The position numbers were made by a program, and so were the translations under genes. The notes below the pieces were generated by a model that saw nothing but the letters and a program-made list of their open reading frames with translations, did not search any database and was not told the origin of the DNA. A DNA stretch of 64,000 nucleotides from Primula veris (Eukaryota > Streptophyta > Magnoliopsida > Ericales > Primulaceae), in contig OY821742.1 in NCBI GenBank assembly GCA_963682055.1, positions 5,975,816 through 6,039,815 of the forward strand, in the 5' to 3' direction. Positions 14,601 through 33,387 of this stretch are shown here, one piece after another (the stretch's first letter is position 1; each line of letters opens with the position of its first letter).

Positions 14601-17312
14601 AGCCGATATTTGTTTATTCTTAAAATAAAACTCAACGGTCATTTATAATTTGTTTAATCATCAAATTATTATCTCGGATGAATCAATTTGGTTATTAAAT
14701 AACTTTTCACCCAATTATGTAGCCGACTCGTCAATGCAATTAAGATGTAGCTAATAAATCTATCCATAAATGGCAACAACGACTGTCGTTACGATAATTT
14801 ATAACTCTTCAAATTAAATTGCGATTAATCACAATTAATAAGAAGTTATAAATAATCGTCATTAATCTCATTAATGATCACCGTTACAAATTTTGTAACC
14901 CTCCAAATTAAATTGCAATAAATCACAATTAATAAGGATATCACCAATTATATCACCACATTAGTGTCTTTAATAATGATGATTTCGTATTTGTAACCCC
15001 CGTCATTAATATGCACTCATGCAAAATTAATAGAAGTTACACCGGCACCCACAATATTCTAGTCAGTTCCAGCACCCACTGTGTTCCGGACATTTTCCGT
15101 AGGAAACTGTTTGTTATCTCAAATAACAAACACGCACAATCTAATTTCGAAAAATGAAACTAAAACTCCTCATTCGCAAACACCAAATTTCTATAACCAC
15201 GCATGGTTTCAAGAAACTGATTTTGCAAAATTATTCTAGTTCATTCCCGAAAAAGATTATCAAATTCTGAAAGATTTATTCAGCCGTAAACACCAAATAA
15301 ATATGATTTATAAAGAACAATCTCAGAATTCAAATTGTTCTGTCGTAAGCCCCAAATTCTGAAAATTAGAAAATGGTTTTACAAGAACTATTTCGAAAGC
15401 AGTTCTTTCGTAAGCCCCAAATTAATGGTTTTACACGAACTACTTCGAAAACATTCATCCTCCAATTTAATTGTAGAGATCCATATGACTACACAAAAAC
15501 TCATTGGAAATTGTTAGTCCTTTATTAACGTGAAAACAATAAACATGTTTAAATCACTAACAATATAATTATAGTCTATAACCAGATTGGTCATAAATAA
15601 TTTCAACAATTCTATTACAACACTCATTAATCTATGTCGTTTTTAATCTTGCTATTAAAACCGACACTAAACTATAAATTCTCTTTAATATTCAATAGTG
15701 CCATATAATCCAAAATGTAACTCATATATATTTACTTAGCTGTTTCTCTACTACTAATAATCCACATGATTTATTATAGTAAGAATCTAAAACGGTTTGA
15801 AACCTGGCCAAAATAATAGTATTTAACCTCAAAAAATAATATTAACCGAAACCGTTTATAAATCTGATTAGACACACTCAACCACGTTTGAAACTTAAAA
15901 ACACATTTAATGAAAATCTAACTCATACGTTTCAACCGGCAAGTATAACCAATTGATTGATAAATAAAACTTGTAAGATTCGAGAGTACTATCTCGTTCT
16001 CAAAAGGTTGTCACAAACCAAATAAATTCAACACTATCAAATACATGTCATTGACTATAAAATATGTAGCCGAATGCAAACAGTAACGTTTCCAAAACCC
16101 ATTTAATTGGCAACAGTCAAACCTCTTGTAAAATTTAAACAGCAGCCCATTCATATGTAAATTACTCATTAAATTAATAATACCATGTAAATGACAAACA
16201 ATCACAAAATTTGTTTCAGTTTAACCATTAAAATGTAATACACATTCAGCAATTCCATACATGTCTAACAACACTACCGTTTTCCATGTCACAATGAATT
16301 ATTCATATGGGACCATCATTAATGATTACCAAATAAATTTCAATTCTCACCGAAACAATAAGTAATGTCACAACATCAATATGTCAAATATGTACACTGA
16401 GAAGACTAAAATTAGATATAGTCTTGAACATTATCAAGTAACTGACACAATTATCACCATTCGTATGAGTCGTTATATATACATGTAATACAAATATTAC
16501 AAAACATTCATAATGTACAAAATCAAATGATGCAAGTCAAACCAAATACTCCAATAAACCTTTAGAACTAACTAAAGACATGCTGAAACAAAAACAAATG
16601 ACTTAACATTTCCAGTAAGGTAGTATTATCATTATAGCAATTTAATTTATCACACAAACAAATCTCATGTCAATAACGAAATAATAACATGCCACAAACA
16701 TATCTAAAGACAACAGCCATACTATATCATGCATGTACTCAAAAGTGTAAACAATACACAAATCAAACATGCTACATCCATGCAGAGAACTCAAAAAGAT
16801 GATTCATGCATGATAAATAATATATAACATGGGTTGATCAAAACACCATACAAAGACGTTAATCCACGTCCAAATACAAACATATTAATTAATGAACAAA
16901 ACACATACTTTCTCACAAAATATATTACAACATAATATTATATACAAATTACGCATGCTATATTCAAGTGTTCCCGTGACAATACATAACAAATACATGC
17001 ACATATGTACATATAAATATCATGAACGAAAAGCTGCACACCAAATCTGTCATGGATAAATTAAACAACTTGCCCTATGTCAAATAATAAAGCAAGCAGT
17101 AGCTATAATCATGCATCAAAATTTAAGTACCATGTATAGCAATATACACGGTACAAGTTACAAATCCCCTTTCGACAATTCCATCCGAAACACCAATTAC
17201 TTAAAAGCAAAGTTTATTAGAGAATAATTTTTTAAAAAATTGTCTTACCCACGAAAATAATTCTCTGCTTATCCAAACACCAAAATTATTGTATTAACGT
17301 ACAAAACATAAA

Positions 17313-17326
17313 AAATATCGTTTAAG
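17313..17326 (-). promoter_or_regulatory. Candidate self-priming primer-binding site
   Basis: Read in element sense (minus), CTTAAACGATATTT begins 2 nt after the 5' LTR end. It is the perfect reverse complement of 14 nt in the LTR sense strand (17515-17502, and 11337-11324 in the other LTR). It does not begin with TGG, so it does not look like a tRNA 3'-end binding site. Its role as primer site is inferred from position and complementarity. Confidence 0.5.
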
Positions 17327-17328
17327 AT

Positions 17329-17857
17329 CGTTGGGTACGTTGTAAATAAACACAATAATTTCTACAGAAAAGAAATGGACAAATAAACAGAAAATGGTTT
17401 CCTCAAATATATAAATATCAAATACAAGATTTAACATAAAATAATGTAAATGATACCGAAATGGACTAAAGTTCGAGACGAGTTAACTGCAAGCAGTTTT
17501 CCTTAAACGATATTTGCCCCGCCACTTCTGCTTCTGGCTAAATGGGTCACTTCGTTCCCAAGGTACGTCTATCGCATGTGACTCGACAGAAACGGCACCG
17601 AGCCATGGTCGGACCGTTGGTGGTGCGGTACTCTCTCTATATGTATGCATGTGTGTATGTGTGTGAATGTGTATATGCCATGTATTTTATTTCTCATAAA
17701 AAGCTTATAGAAAAGCTTCGATACATGCATGTTTTATACCAAAAAAACATATCAAGAGTTACATGTCACTAATGCCATAAATGGGGGGGGCAATTAACAT
17801 TGTAAGTTACACAATTAAATTGCATTCACTTACAAAAACCGTTTCGGTTTTACAACA
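17329..17857 (-). repeat. 5' LTR of the non-autonomous element
   Basis: 529 bp. The terminal base differs from the other LTR (CGTTGGG instead of TGTTGGG on the plus strand). In element sense a TATA-like CATATAGAG lies near 17645-17637, upstream of the 14-nt complement at 17515-17502. Confidence 0.87.
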
Positions 17858-17890
17858 AATATATATACTTCAATAAGTTGATATACGATG

Positions 17891-18152
17891 TTTTACTTGT
17901 TATTTGTAGTTATCAATAATATATTTTGTTAAATAATTTATAAATTTACTTGTTATTTGACTTTTGGTTCAAAGTTTAAAATGAAATATAAGCAAAACTT
18001 TACAAAACTAGTATAATTTTGTTTTACTTGTTATTTGTAGTTATCAATAATATATTTTGTTAAATAATTTATAAATTTACTTGTTATTTGACTTTTTGTT
18101 CAAAGTTTGAAATGAAATATAAGCAAAACTTTACAAAACTAGTATAATTTTG
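17891..18152. repeat. 131-bp tandem duplication inside repeat copy B
   Basis: Two adjacent, nearly identical 131-bp units starting TTTTACTTGTTATTTG and ending near GTATAATTTTG. Copy A of the same repeat has one unit. Confidence 0.85.
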
Positions 18153-18290
18153 AATATTACGTTTTTTATTTGTTTAAGTTCAAACCGACCGAATCAAACC
18201 GATTATAATTGGTTTGGTTTGGTTCGGTTCAGTTCCGATATTTTTTTGTGTCAAAACTGAACCGAACCGATTGATTTTTATTGGTCGAGT

Positions 18291-18566
18291 AAAAGTGTAG
18301 AACATAATAGTATTCAGCATATTTCATATTTGAAGTTGAGCAAATACAAGTCTTCTGAAAAACTTTGCCGGTTTCAGCAACAAGTTTCTCAAAAAAGACA
18401 TTTCATTAATTAGCAACCGATTACAATTGAAAGAGTATGATAGAAAAGACATAAACCCTCCAATTAATTATGAAGGATTGTATCCAAAAACTACAGTCCT
18501 AGATACACCACTTGTATACTTTTAAAAGTTCTTGCAATTAAGAAAGAAATACATTTGAGGTGCTTG
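18291..18566 (-). other. Probable 3' UTR and flank of the PP2C gene
   Basis: Lies directly after the PP2C stop codon on the minus strand. No other gene seen. Confidence 0.45.
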
Positions 18567-21497
18567 CTATATAAGCTGCCTTCTCAAATCAACTACGACG
18601 ACACTCACGTTATCTGAGCTATGCCTAGCCAACGCCAGTTTAGTTAAAAGAATCGAAGCATCAGAGCAACCCTTATCTGAACCCTCAGCAGAAGCTGCCA
18701 CGTTTACGTCGCTCCCTGGAGACTGTGGTGGCGACGGAGGCTTCTGATACTGCAAGCACATCTTCGCGACGCCACAAGCTGTATCGTTAGACACCACATC
18801 CCATAGTCCGTCACTTGCTAGAATTAGGCACTCGTCCTCAGCCATCCGATCGATTACTGTTACTTCAGGGTCCGATATCACGGAAGGCTTCAGATAATTG
18901 TCACCTGAAATATGATTCGACAAAAATCGATCAGAAGGCTTTCTCAAAACTCAATAGAAACATCATTGTTTATGCTTATTATTACGGAATTGGAACTTAT
19001 TTGTAGCCAAGGCTGCAACTGTGACCAAGCTGTATATATACTCTGAATGACTATACAAATATAGTACCTATAGCTCTAGACATGGCTAAGACACCGAGCA
19101 CCCTTGCCCCGTCCCAATAGATAACTCTTCCTCCGGCATTCTCAATTCGTTCAAGTTCATCTGGGCGATCAGGCTGCAATATGACATAACAAGTAATTGT
19201 GGGTTATCATTAATCCCAATTTCAGACCAGTAGCTAAACAACTCATATCTTATATATAAACATAGAGTTAACATCGTTTGTAACTTTTGGATGCACTCCA
19301 ACTTTCTTGATATTTTGATTTTGTACCCTTATCAACATTTCTAATCAGTACAACAACATTTTACTCGTACACTTAACGTTATATTTTCCATCAAGTTGGG
19401 TTTACAAAACCAAACAATCACGATACTAGGGTGTAATGAATCTAAAATTAACCATTAATACGTGTGCAAATAGTTATGAGCCCTCACCTTATGATCTGAA
19501 GAAAGTGGGATAGCTACGCCATTCCGGCTAAGCACAGCCCTGGAGTCGCCACAGTTGGAAACAATAATCTTGTCAGGCGTCACGACAGCAACGACAGCGG
19601 TGGACCCCACAGCATCGCAGTGCGGAGTCTGGAGCTCGCAGCGGCAGCTGGAGCTTGACGACTCAGCGCCAGCAGCTGCAGCTGCGGAGCACTCGCCGAC
19701 TTCCTTGTCCATTCGCGAAAAACTCTGCTCCATCGTACCCTTCCATGAAACTTCTCCTTCGCAAGAGTCGATCTCGTCTTTTACAATATCATGCAACCGT
19801 TCTTTGCACTTCATTGCCACCTACAGAAATTATCGAAAAACCCATCAATAAGGTGAGTATTCAGCCACATCTTCCGATGAATATGTAGACCTAGCCAACA
19901 TAACTAAGTTTTAAGCTCTGTTTCTAAAAGTGTGTTTTCTCGATTCAAAGCTCGATTGAAAGCTTAAAAAAATAACTTAAAAAGCTCCCTTTTCCGCTTT
20001 TTAGGCAGCCAAAAAGCCTACGGAGCAAAAACGTTTTAGCTTGAGATTTCGCCTTTTCAAACACCGGTGTTTAACATCTCAATCTTGAGAGAATGTCAAA
20101 GTGTACTTAAATTGAATATTTGGGTGAAGTATAATTTTTTACTCTCATCCCTCTTCAGATCCAAATTGAAGGATGAAGTCATATAATGTTTTCCCTCTAA
20201 TAATCGACAATCTCTTTGAAGAGGATGGGGCGTTAAGATTCGCTCCTGATCATAATGCGAATATACTAAGGTTCTAGTATACTATTCCTGGTGCAAATTA
20301 TAGTCTACGAAATTGAATAACTACAATAACTTTTAAGTAATTTCTCCTACTTTCTAAAGTCATCATGTTCCACTTCCTTGGTTATCTTATAGTGTTCTAA
20401 AAAGGAAATTAACCAGAGCATAGATGCACCTACTCCCTCCGTCCCAAATTTTGTGTCTCCTCTTATGGAATATGCGAGATATATTATAATGAAAGTAAAC
20501 CAACTTAAACTGTAAAATTAAGTAGGATTAAGCGATTAGGTAGTGATTAAGCGGAATCATGGGATTAGGCCCTAGGCAACCTATTTCCGCCTAAAATCCG
20601 CCGTGGGCGTCTCTCTCTCTATATAACAAAACTATGTTCACTACAAACTAGAAAAAATTCAAAAAAATGAAAAGCAATTACCACTAGTTCATTCTTACCC
20701 AAAATTTTGGCTTGTCACTAAATTCTCTTTCCCTCTATTCAAGTCTACACCAAATCATAATATCTTTTCTAGCTCAACTTTTTAATAAGACTGTTTCAAA
20801 AATCTAACGAAAAACAATATTTTTAACATATTAGATTCTTTAGCCTAAAAATCCGCTTTACTCCCTCCGTTTCCATTTAATTGTCCACTATGAAACTACG
20901 TGCAATTTTGACGGGTTTATAACTTATCAAAATTGTTGAAATGAATTTTTTTTAAATCTAATCATAAAATATAACATTTGAACTATATGATCAACTTTTG
21001 AGTGAACAATTAAATAGGAATTGAACCATTAACAGAGGGAGTATAAAATAAAAAATCTATCGATCTGTTCTCAAACATAACTATTAACATATATAGGAAA
21101 AGAAATCGCTTACATGTGAGCAACCATGACCATCGTAAACACCGAAAAAATGCAAATTTTCACCCTTCTGATTCCCAAACATCGGACGAATCGCCACCGC
21201 GTCCTCCATGTCCCGTCTCCTTCCACAAACGGACGTCGCACCAAACTTAGGATACTCCGAAAAAAAGTCCTTAACACGACTAAATGACTCATTAACCGTA
21301 TTGTCACCTTTTTTGTTACTATTTTCACCTGTATTAGTTAAGGGAAAGTTTATTTTTCGTCTTTTTTCATGCGGTGGTGACGTGAATGTAAAGTTATGGA
21401 GCTCCATGCGGCGTTGTCTAGCGGTTTTCGATAAGGGTTCGATAACGGTTGTTGTCTTCTCTGGCTCCGCTACTACTCCGCTACAGACTTCCGCCAT
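18567..21497 (-). CDS. Clade A protein phosphatase 2C (PP2CA/AHG3-like)
   Basis: Four exons: 21497-21114, 19820-19488, 19173-19068 and 18904-18567, in phase, giving 386 residues. Mg/Mn-dependent Ser/Thr phosphatase; family members inhibit SnRK2 kinases and are blocked by ABA-bound PYR/PYL receptors. Visible PP2C motifs: RRRDMEDA, metal-binding DGHG at 122-125, GDSRAV from 219, the receptor-lock Trp at 259 in [15 protein letters not shown] at 306-310 and the C-terminal metal Asp372 in [12 protein letters not shown]. The N-terminus (MAEVCSGVV..) and exon layout fit the AHG3/PP2CA branch rather than ABI1/HAB1. Length is usual for that branch (about 390-400). Exon 2 encodes an Ala-rich insert near residues 170-180. 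Intron 1 carries a Stowaway-type MITE. Clade A assignment is firm; the exact orthologue is inferred. Confidence 0.95.
19917..20075. repeat. MITE-like repeat in PP2C intron 1
   Basis: AAAGC/GCTTTT-rich stretch related in reverse complement to 3060-3205 in the HESO1-like intron. Boundaries are approximate. Confidence 0.4.
20859..21043. mobile_element. Stowaway-type MITE in PP2C intron 1
   Basis: Terminal inverted repeats: left CTCCCTCCGTTTCCATTTAATTG; the right end closes with ..CAGAGGGAG. TA dinucleotides flank the ~181-bp element, as expected for Tc1/mariner-derived MITEs. A related partial end (CTCCCTCCGTCCC) lies at 20433. Confidence 0.85.
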
Positions 21498-21633
21498 TTT
21501 TTTATTATTTAATTTGTTAAATTTGATTTTAGTTGTTTATTGAATGTGAAAATGTTGTGTAAGAGAGGGAAATGAAATAATGGAATAATGAAATAGTTTA
21601 AGACAAGAGAGAAAAAGGTAGCTTGAGGATGGT

Positions 21634-21642
21634 GATATATAA
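21634..21642 (-). promoter_or_regulatory. Probable TATA box of the PP2C gene
   Basis: TTATATATC on the minus strand, about 140 bp upstream of the ATG at 21497. Assigned by position and sequence only. Confidence 0.4.
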
Positions 21643-22834
21643 TGATATGAATTACAATTATGGTACCAATAATATGGAAATATATTTTGTTTGCCTCTAA
21701 GTTTTAAGGAAATGATGATACCGTACGCGTCACTTCAATTGAGGTCGGAATTTGTGACAATTTTTTCTTTAATGCTCATGGACGGAAAGACGATGAGTTT
21801 CAATTCTAGTGATGGGTTTTTGTCACTTCGCGACGGATTTTTGACAGATTTGGTCGTTCTTGACTGAACTTCTTTTTGTAGTTTGTATTAAGGTGGACAA
21901 ACCGAGAAGTACATAAGAAAATTAAGAAAATGTGCTAAAGGTCACGACGTGGGTTCTAGACGTTAGCTACGCGTTCTGTTATGCGTAATAGATGGATTAT
22001 TTTATTTGATACAACATTATCGTTGTCTTTCTGGTATCGTATGTGTCAGCTCACTCTTTAGAGCAGTTAAACATATGAAATAGACCATGATTTGTTAATT
22101 TTTTTCAAATGTGATTTTTTTTTTGTTTAACTATAGACACTAGAACGATTAGCTTTTGAACGCGTCTACAAGTAAGAGCAGATATCAAGGAAACAAAATG
22201 ATGTGATTGTTTTTAAATATTTGCGAAGCTAAAATTCCACAAGCGATGGAAATATTTCAGTTCACTCCAACAAGATATTGAAAGGAAGGTAAAAAAAACA
22301 TAACTAAGCTGATTATAATGTGTTCACTTGTAGTTTGGTTGCATGAGTAAAAAAAGCAAATATTAATTTAACTTATCAGTTGTTTCATTTCAACTCTATC
22401 GACTCAAGCAAACAAAATTATGTCTCACCTAATTCGTTTTCATAAGATTAAGTTTCATTACAATTAATAACAACAAAACATAATCCACATTTCTATAAAC
22501 CTGTATAAATTCAATTACGGTCCGAGTCTAATAAACATGACTTTCGCCATATTAAATAGCAGTCACGCGCCGTTTTAAAAACCAATCAAATATATCCAAA
22601 ACTACAAACACCAATTACTCATGTCATAAAAAAAGAAGAAGTAGGTATTCACCTTGTAAAATCAAAACAATAAAGACCCATAGTAAATAATTAGAGTTAG
22701 GGGGAGGAGAATAGAATTCAGGGCAGCTGCCCGTCACCGTCTCGGGCAGTACAGTTGTTATGACGTATACATTTCTGATTACAATGAAAAAGATCTAGAC
22801 CGTCCATCTTTCAATCTCGGTCAGTAGTGAGTCA

Positions 22835-22842
22835 CCACGTGG
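22835..22842. promoter_or_regulatory. G-box/ABRE palindrome upstream of PP2C
   Basis: CCACGTGG, 1.34 kb upstream of the PP2C start, with another ACGTGG at 22867-22872. ABRE-binding bZIP factors recognise ACGTGG cores, and clade A PP2C genes are typically ABA-induced. Function here is inferred. Confidence 0.4.
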
Positions 22843-23757
22843 ATAAGCTTTTTGGTGAGGAAACAAACGTGGACGAATAATATTTCAACACGATTTATTT
22901 TGAAAACGGCCTACCTTTTCTGACACGCATGTGGTGGTCCTTTTTATGTTTCCTTGCCTCCTTTTTTTTTTTTAATTAATAATATTCCTTATATAATTTC
23001 AATTTTTTTTATTACTGTTTCCAAATACGAAATATTATTTTATGACCTTGCAAAACATAATATTTTTTAATTTGTTAAATTTTTTTTTAGAGAAAATTTG
23101 AAATTTTTGTAAATTGTGGGGTTGCGACGGCACCCCCTTGTCTCAATAGTGCTTCGTCTCTACCAAAATAAATCATGTTAGTACGACGTATACCAAAATT
23201 TTAAATTATACGATTGGTATGACGTATACATTTATTGTTTTCTAAAATATTTGTTTTTAATAGTTAAATCATATTAAATTTACAACTATAATTTCATATT
23301 ATAAGTAAGAAATAGTTTTTGTTTGAAAATTTTAATTTTTTAATGTTTTTTTTAAATTATAAGTGAAATCGATCCAAATTATTAACTATAAAAGTTTTTG
23401 AATCTTTCAAAAATATATACTTATATTATTATGACTGAGTGGGTACGTTTGTAGTTGTATGATGCACATTTGGTCATGTAAAATATATCATATTATCGTT
23501 TTTTTCATATGTATTTGTAATTATTTGTAATTATATTTTTGTAATTAATTTTTTATTTTATTCGTTATGTATTTATTAAAAAAGTATAAATTTTTTTATT
23601 TTTTATTTTGAAAACGGTCTACCTTTATGACACGCATGTGGTGGTCCTTTACTTCTTGCCTCCCTTTTTTTAATAAATTCATGATGTTTTCACTTTTTTA
23701 TTACGTTTTGTATTTGAAATATGCTTTTTTTCGAGGAAGTGTTTGCAAGAGATGTTT

Positions 23758-23765
23758 ACACGTGG
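23758..23765. promoter_or_regulatory. G-box/ABRE core (ACACGTGG)
   Basis: Third ACGTG core in the PP2C upstream region; a further ACACGTGT lies at 25036-25043. It is distal (2.3 kb), so its relevance is uncertain. Confidence 0.3.
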
Positions 23766-26669
23766 AAGCAAGTGTACATCACCACACGCGCATAACAAGT
23801 TCCATGTTTTCATCACCCTCATTTTTTATGTTAAATTTCACCTATTCTTTAATAGTAAAAAAATATTACTAAATCTAGTTTAAATTTAATTTTATTCTTT
23901 TAAAAAAAGAAAGTGAAGATACAAGATTTGTAATAAAATAATACTACTTTATATTGATGAGCATTGACGATAGAATGAAACTCTTTAACAGATTGATGTG
24001 AGTTTTTTTATTTATTTATCAAACCTTCTTATTTTATATAGAGTACTACATTTGATAAGTTATAAGAGTGGAGCAGGTGTTATAACACCTAATTCTATCT
24101 ATTTTCGTCTATTTACCGTCTAATCTAATAATTTTAATCTTGCCTAACCTGTTACGAATTTTTCGATGCTCCGCGTACTGCTAGGCTCCGTCTAATATTC
24201 GTTTAAACTCACTTTATATAACACTTGACATGCATATGAGTATGTGCACACATTTTTCAAAGACTAGTGAAAAACGTAAACACGTAATTTTGACCACAAT
24301 ATAAAGTAGCAAAAATTATACGTTTAGTGACATAGATAATTCAGCGAGAGGTTGTCTTATCTTGCTGCTTATGTTTTGCTGTTTTATATACGATTAGAAA
24401 GTTTACTTAATCAATGGCCGTGTCTCAGATATGGATAATTCGCTTACATTATTCAATATTAACAAACGAGTTCAATTTTTTTATAAAAATAAAACAGGAT
24501 AATGTAACATGAAAAGAAACATCCATCACATATTTAACTCATAAAATAAACTAAAATTTAAGACAAACTTGTCGATACTATTATAAAAGTTATTGTTTGA
24601 TATATATTTTTGATATCAATTATTAAAAACCCTATGTTGTAAATTTTGTTTAAGATCTGTTATATATCAAAGTAACATTAGTGAGGATAAAAATTAAAAA
24701 CAAAGAGTCAAAATAAATAACATAATTGAATCTCTTTAACTAAGTTTAAAAAACATTTTCATTATAAATTTTTGATAAGTTAAGTTTTAAAATACAATAT
24801 ATGTGATATTTTTTCATATCAGTGGTTAGCTAGTCAAATAAAAAAAAGGATGGACACGCGGTGTGAAATGAAAGTGGGAAATATATAAATTATAAGCAAA
24901 ACACATGTAATACTATGTATCGAGAGGTGGACAGGTATATACGTATACGTAATGAGATAAATTAATTACTCATAATTAAGGACCCACAAATCAAACCCCG
25001 TATATTTGACAATTTCACAAACAAACGACTATTAGACACGTGTCCTATGCATGAGGTGGATCCTAAGGTGCATTCCACTTTATTAAATTAGTCTTCCTTG
25101 TTTTTATTTTAATATGGGGAAAAAAATATACCACTATAAAATATGTCAAATCATCTACATCAATTCTGGAGGATTTTTTTTATAAGCATCTTAACTACTG
25201 TTTATGTCACGTTTTTGTGACCGTATAATAACAATAATGGTGATTATTTTTTTAATTAGTGATGGCTGTATGAAAGTTTTTAACTCTTATAAAATAAATA
25301 TTATTTTGTAATACATTTATTGTAACGTAATATCAATGGTTAACAATTTGGGTAACGGAGTATTATTATTAACAATTTAGGTACTACAATATGTAATTTT
25401 TTTGTCATAATCGAAGACATGACGTTGAACAAAACGATTGAATTGCACTCACATTCTCTTACCGATCTGTGTGTAATTATATATGTCAACATTTGTCAAA
25501 AATAAATCCCGAAATGTGAGATACAATGACTGTAATTTTATCGATTTATGTTGCTAGTTTATTAATTGGATAAAGATCGATAGATTAATATATAAATTGT
25601 TAAAATTGATATTTTAATATATAAATTGTTACCTACCATAGTACAATAGGCTATACACATATTTTACTTTCAATATAGTATGTCATCATATGATTCATAT
25701 TTCATATCATTGGGCCATGTTCAGTGTTTTTGGCGCACTACTCTTCAACTGAAAATAATATTTTATTTGTCAAAGATATAAAAAATTAAGCTAACTCAGC
25801 CACCTCCCCAATCAGAATTATTTGAGAATTTGTTAAATATATGCCGGCCTTTTGTTTATACTCACATATTTTAATAGCCTAGCCTAATAGGTCATCACAT
25901 AAAGTTGTCTAAATTATAACGACCCTAAAAAAAGTAGCGAACTTGTTGTTCAACGCTAAATCTTTTTGGTAGAAAAAATTGCTAATAAATCAAACAAGTC
26001 AAACGTATCGATTTCATGCATTAGAATTAGATGGATTACTGGCTAGATGAACCCGTCAGCAGTTTTTTTGGTACCATAGTCGCCGGTACGAGGAAAAAAA
26101 GTGTGAAGCGATGCAGAAAACGGAAACATGTAATGTGATGAGAAAAGGTAATTTAGATATTTACTTTAAAATAACGAGAATCAGGAAATCATAAACGAGT
26201 TTGTTGGAACCGGAAACGAGTTCAAACTGGAAATCAAATTTGGTTAACTGTAACTATACACGGTATAATTATGCACTTGCTCAAATTTGCCCTGGTATCT
26301 AACTAAAAGATTAAGCTGACAGGTTATATTACATGATATCTTTTCCGAACGTATCACGTGAAAATAACCGTTTCCATTGACCAGAATACGTCTTTCTCTC
26401 TAATAAAAGTTGTTGGATTGTCTCTGGCAAAGTCGGACAATTAGAAGCAAAAGGAAATTTAAGCCTTGAAACAGAACAAAAAGAAACTAAAGCCTGTTTT
26501 ATTCCATTGCAACAACTAAGTTTGATCAAGTTATCATTAAATTCCTTATGGATCACAACAGTGAAATGATTTTTGATGGAAGACTTCTAAATAACACAAC
26601 TCGGGCATAGAAAAAAACAGTTCCGGAGATTATGTTCATTGGCGAGCAAAGCTTTCACTCCATCGGCAA

Positions 26670-33347
<6,678 letters not shown>

Positions 33348-33354
33348 TTTTTTA

Positions 33355-33387
33355 TTATAATAATAATAATAGTAATAGTAGTATAAT
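33355..33387. repeat. Trinucleotide microsatellite just upstream of the SDR start
   Basis: Runs of TAA/TAG repeats within 40 bp of the ATG, probably in the 5' UTR or core promoter. Confidence 0.75.

Larger units (their letters stand above)
11146..17862 (-). mobile_element. Non-autonomous LTR retrotransposon (LARD-like), 6.7 kb with TSD
   Basis: Complete element 11151-17857 flanked by AATAT target duplications (11146-11150 and 17858-17862). LTRs are 531 and 529 bp, largely identical, with TG..CA ends and a short terminal inverted repeat (TGTTG). Orientation is minus: a purine-rich ATGTGGGGGAT abuts the left LTR on the minus strand, so the left LTR is the 3' LTR. The ~5.6-kb interior has no gag, protease, integrase or RT reading frame; the longest ORF is under 80 codons. 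This fits a large retrotransposon derivative mobilised in trans. The word TAGCGTAATGCTTTGAA occurs twice inside (near 11828 and 13342). No TGG-type tRNA primer site is present next to the 5' LTR; a self-complementary site is there instead (17313-17326). Confidence 0.88.
11038..18285. repeat. GAACCG-rich repeat, copy B, split by an LTR retrotransposon
   Basis: The outer parts, 11038-11150 and 17863-18285, join in order to give the reverse complement of copy A (9786-10206), with extra terminal sequence absent from A. The interruption at 11151-17857 is a complete LTR element. The right part also carries a 131-bp tandem duplication (17891-18021 and 18022-18152) not present in A. Confidence 0.75.
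21700..26320. other. Long intergenic region upstream of the PP2C gene
   Basis: No gene recognised. It holds ACGTG cores listed separately, a duplicated ~70-bp block (about 22893-22965 and 23600-23665, sharing TGACACGCATGTGGTGGTCC), and a sequence near 21800-21895 with GACGGATTT words ending CTTTTTGTAGTTTG. The last resembles a CACTA-transposon end, but no partner end was found. Confidence 0.5.

Noticed and set aside
19555..19888. Plus-strand ORFs opposite PP2C exon 2
   Set aside because: Antisense shadows of a well-supported exon.
21208..21543. 111-residue plus-strand ORF
   Set aside because: Antisense shadow of PP2C exon 1.
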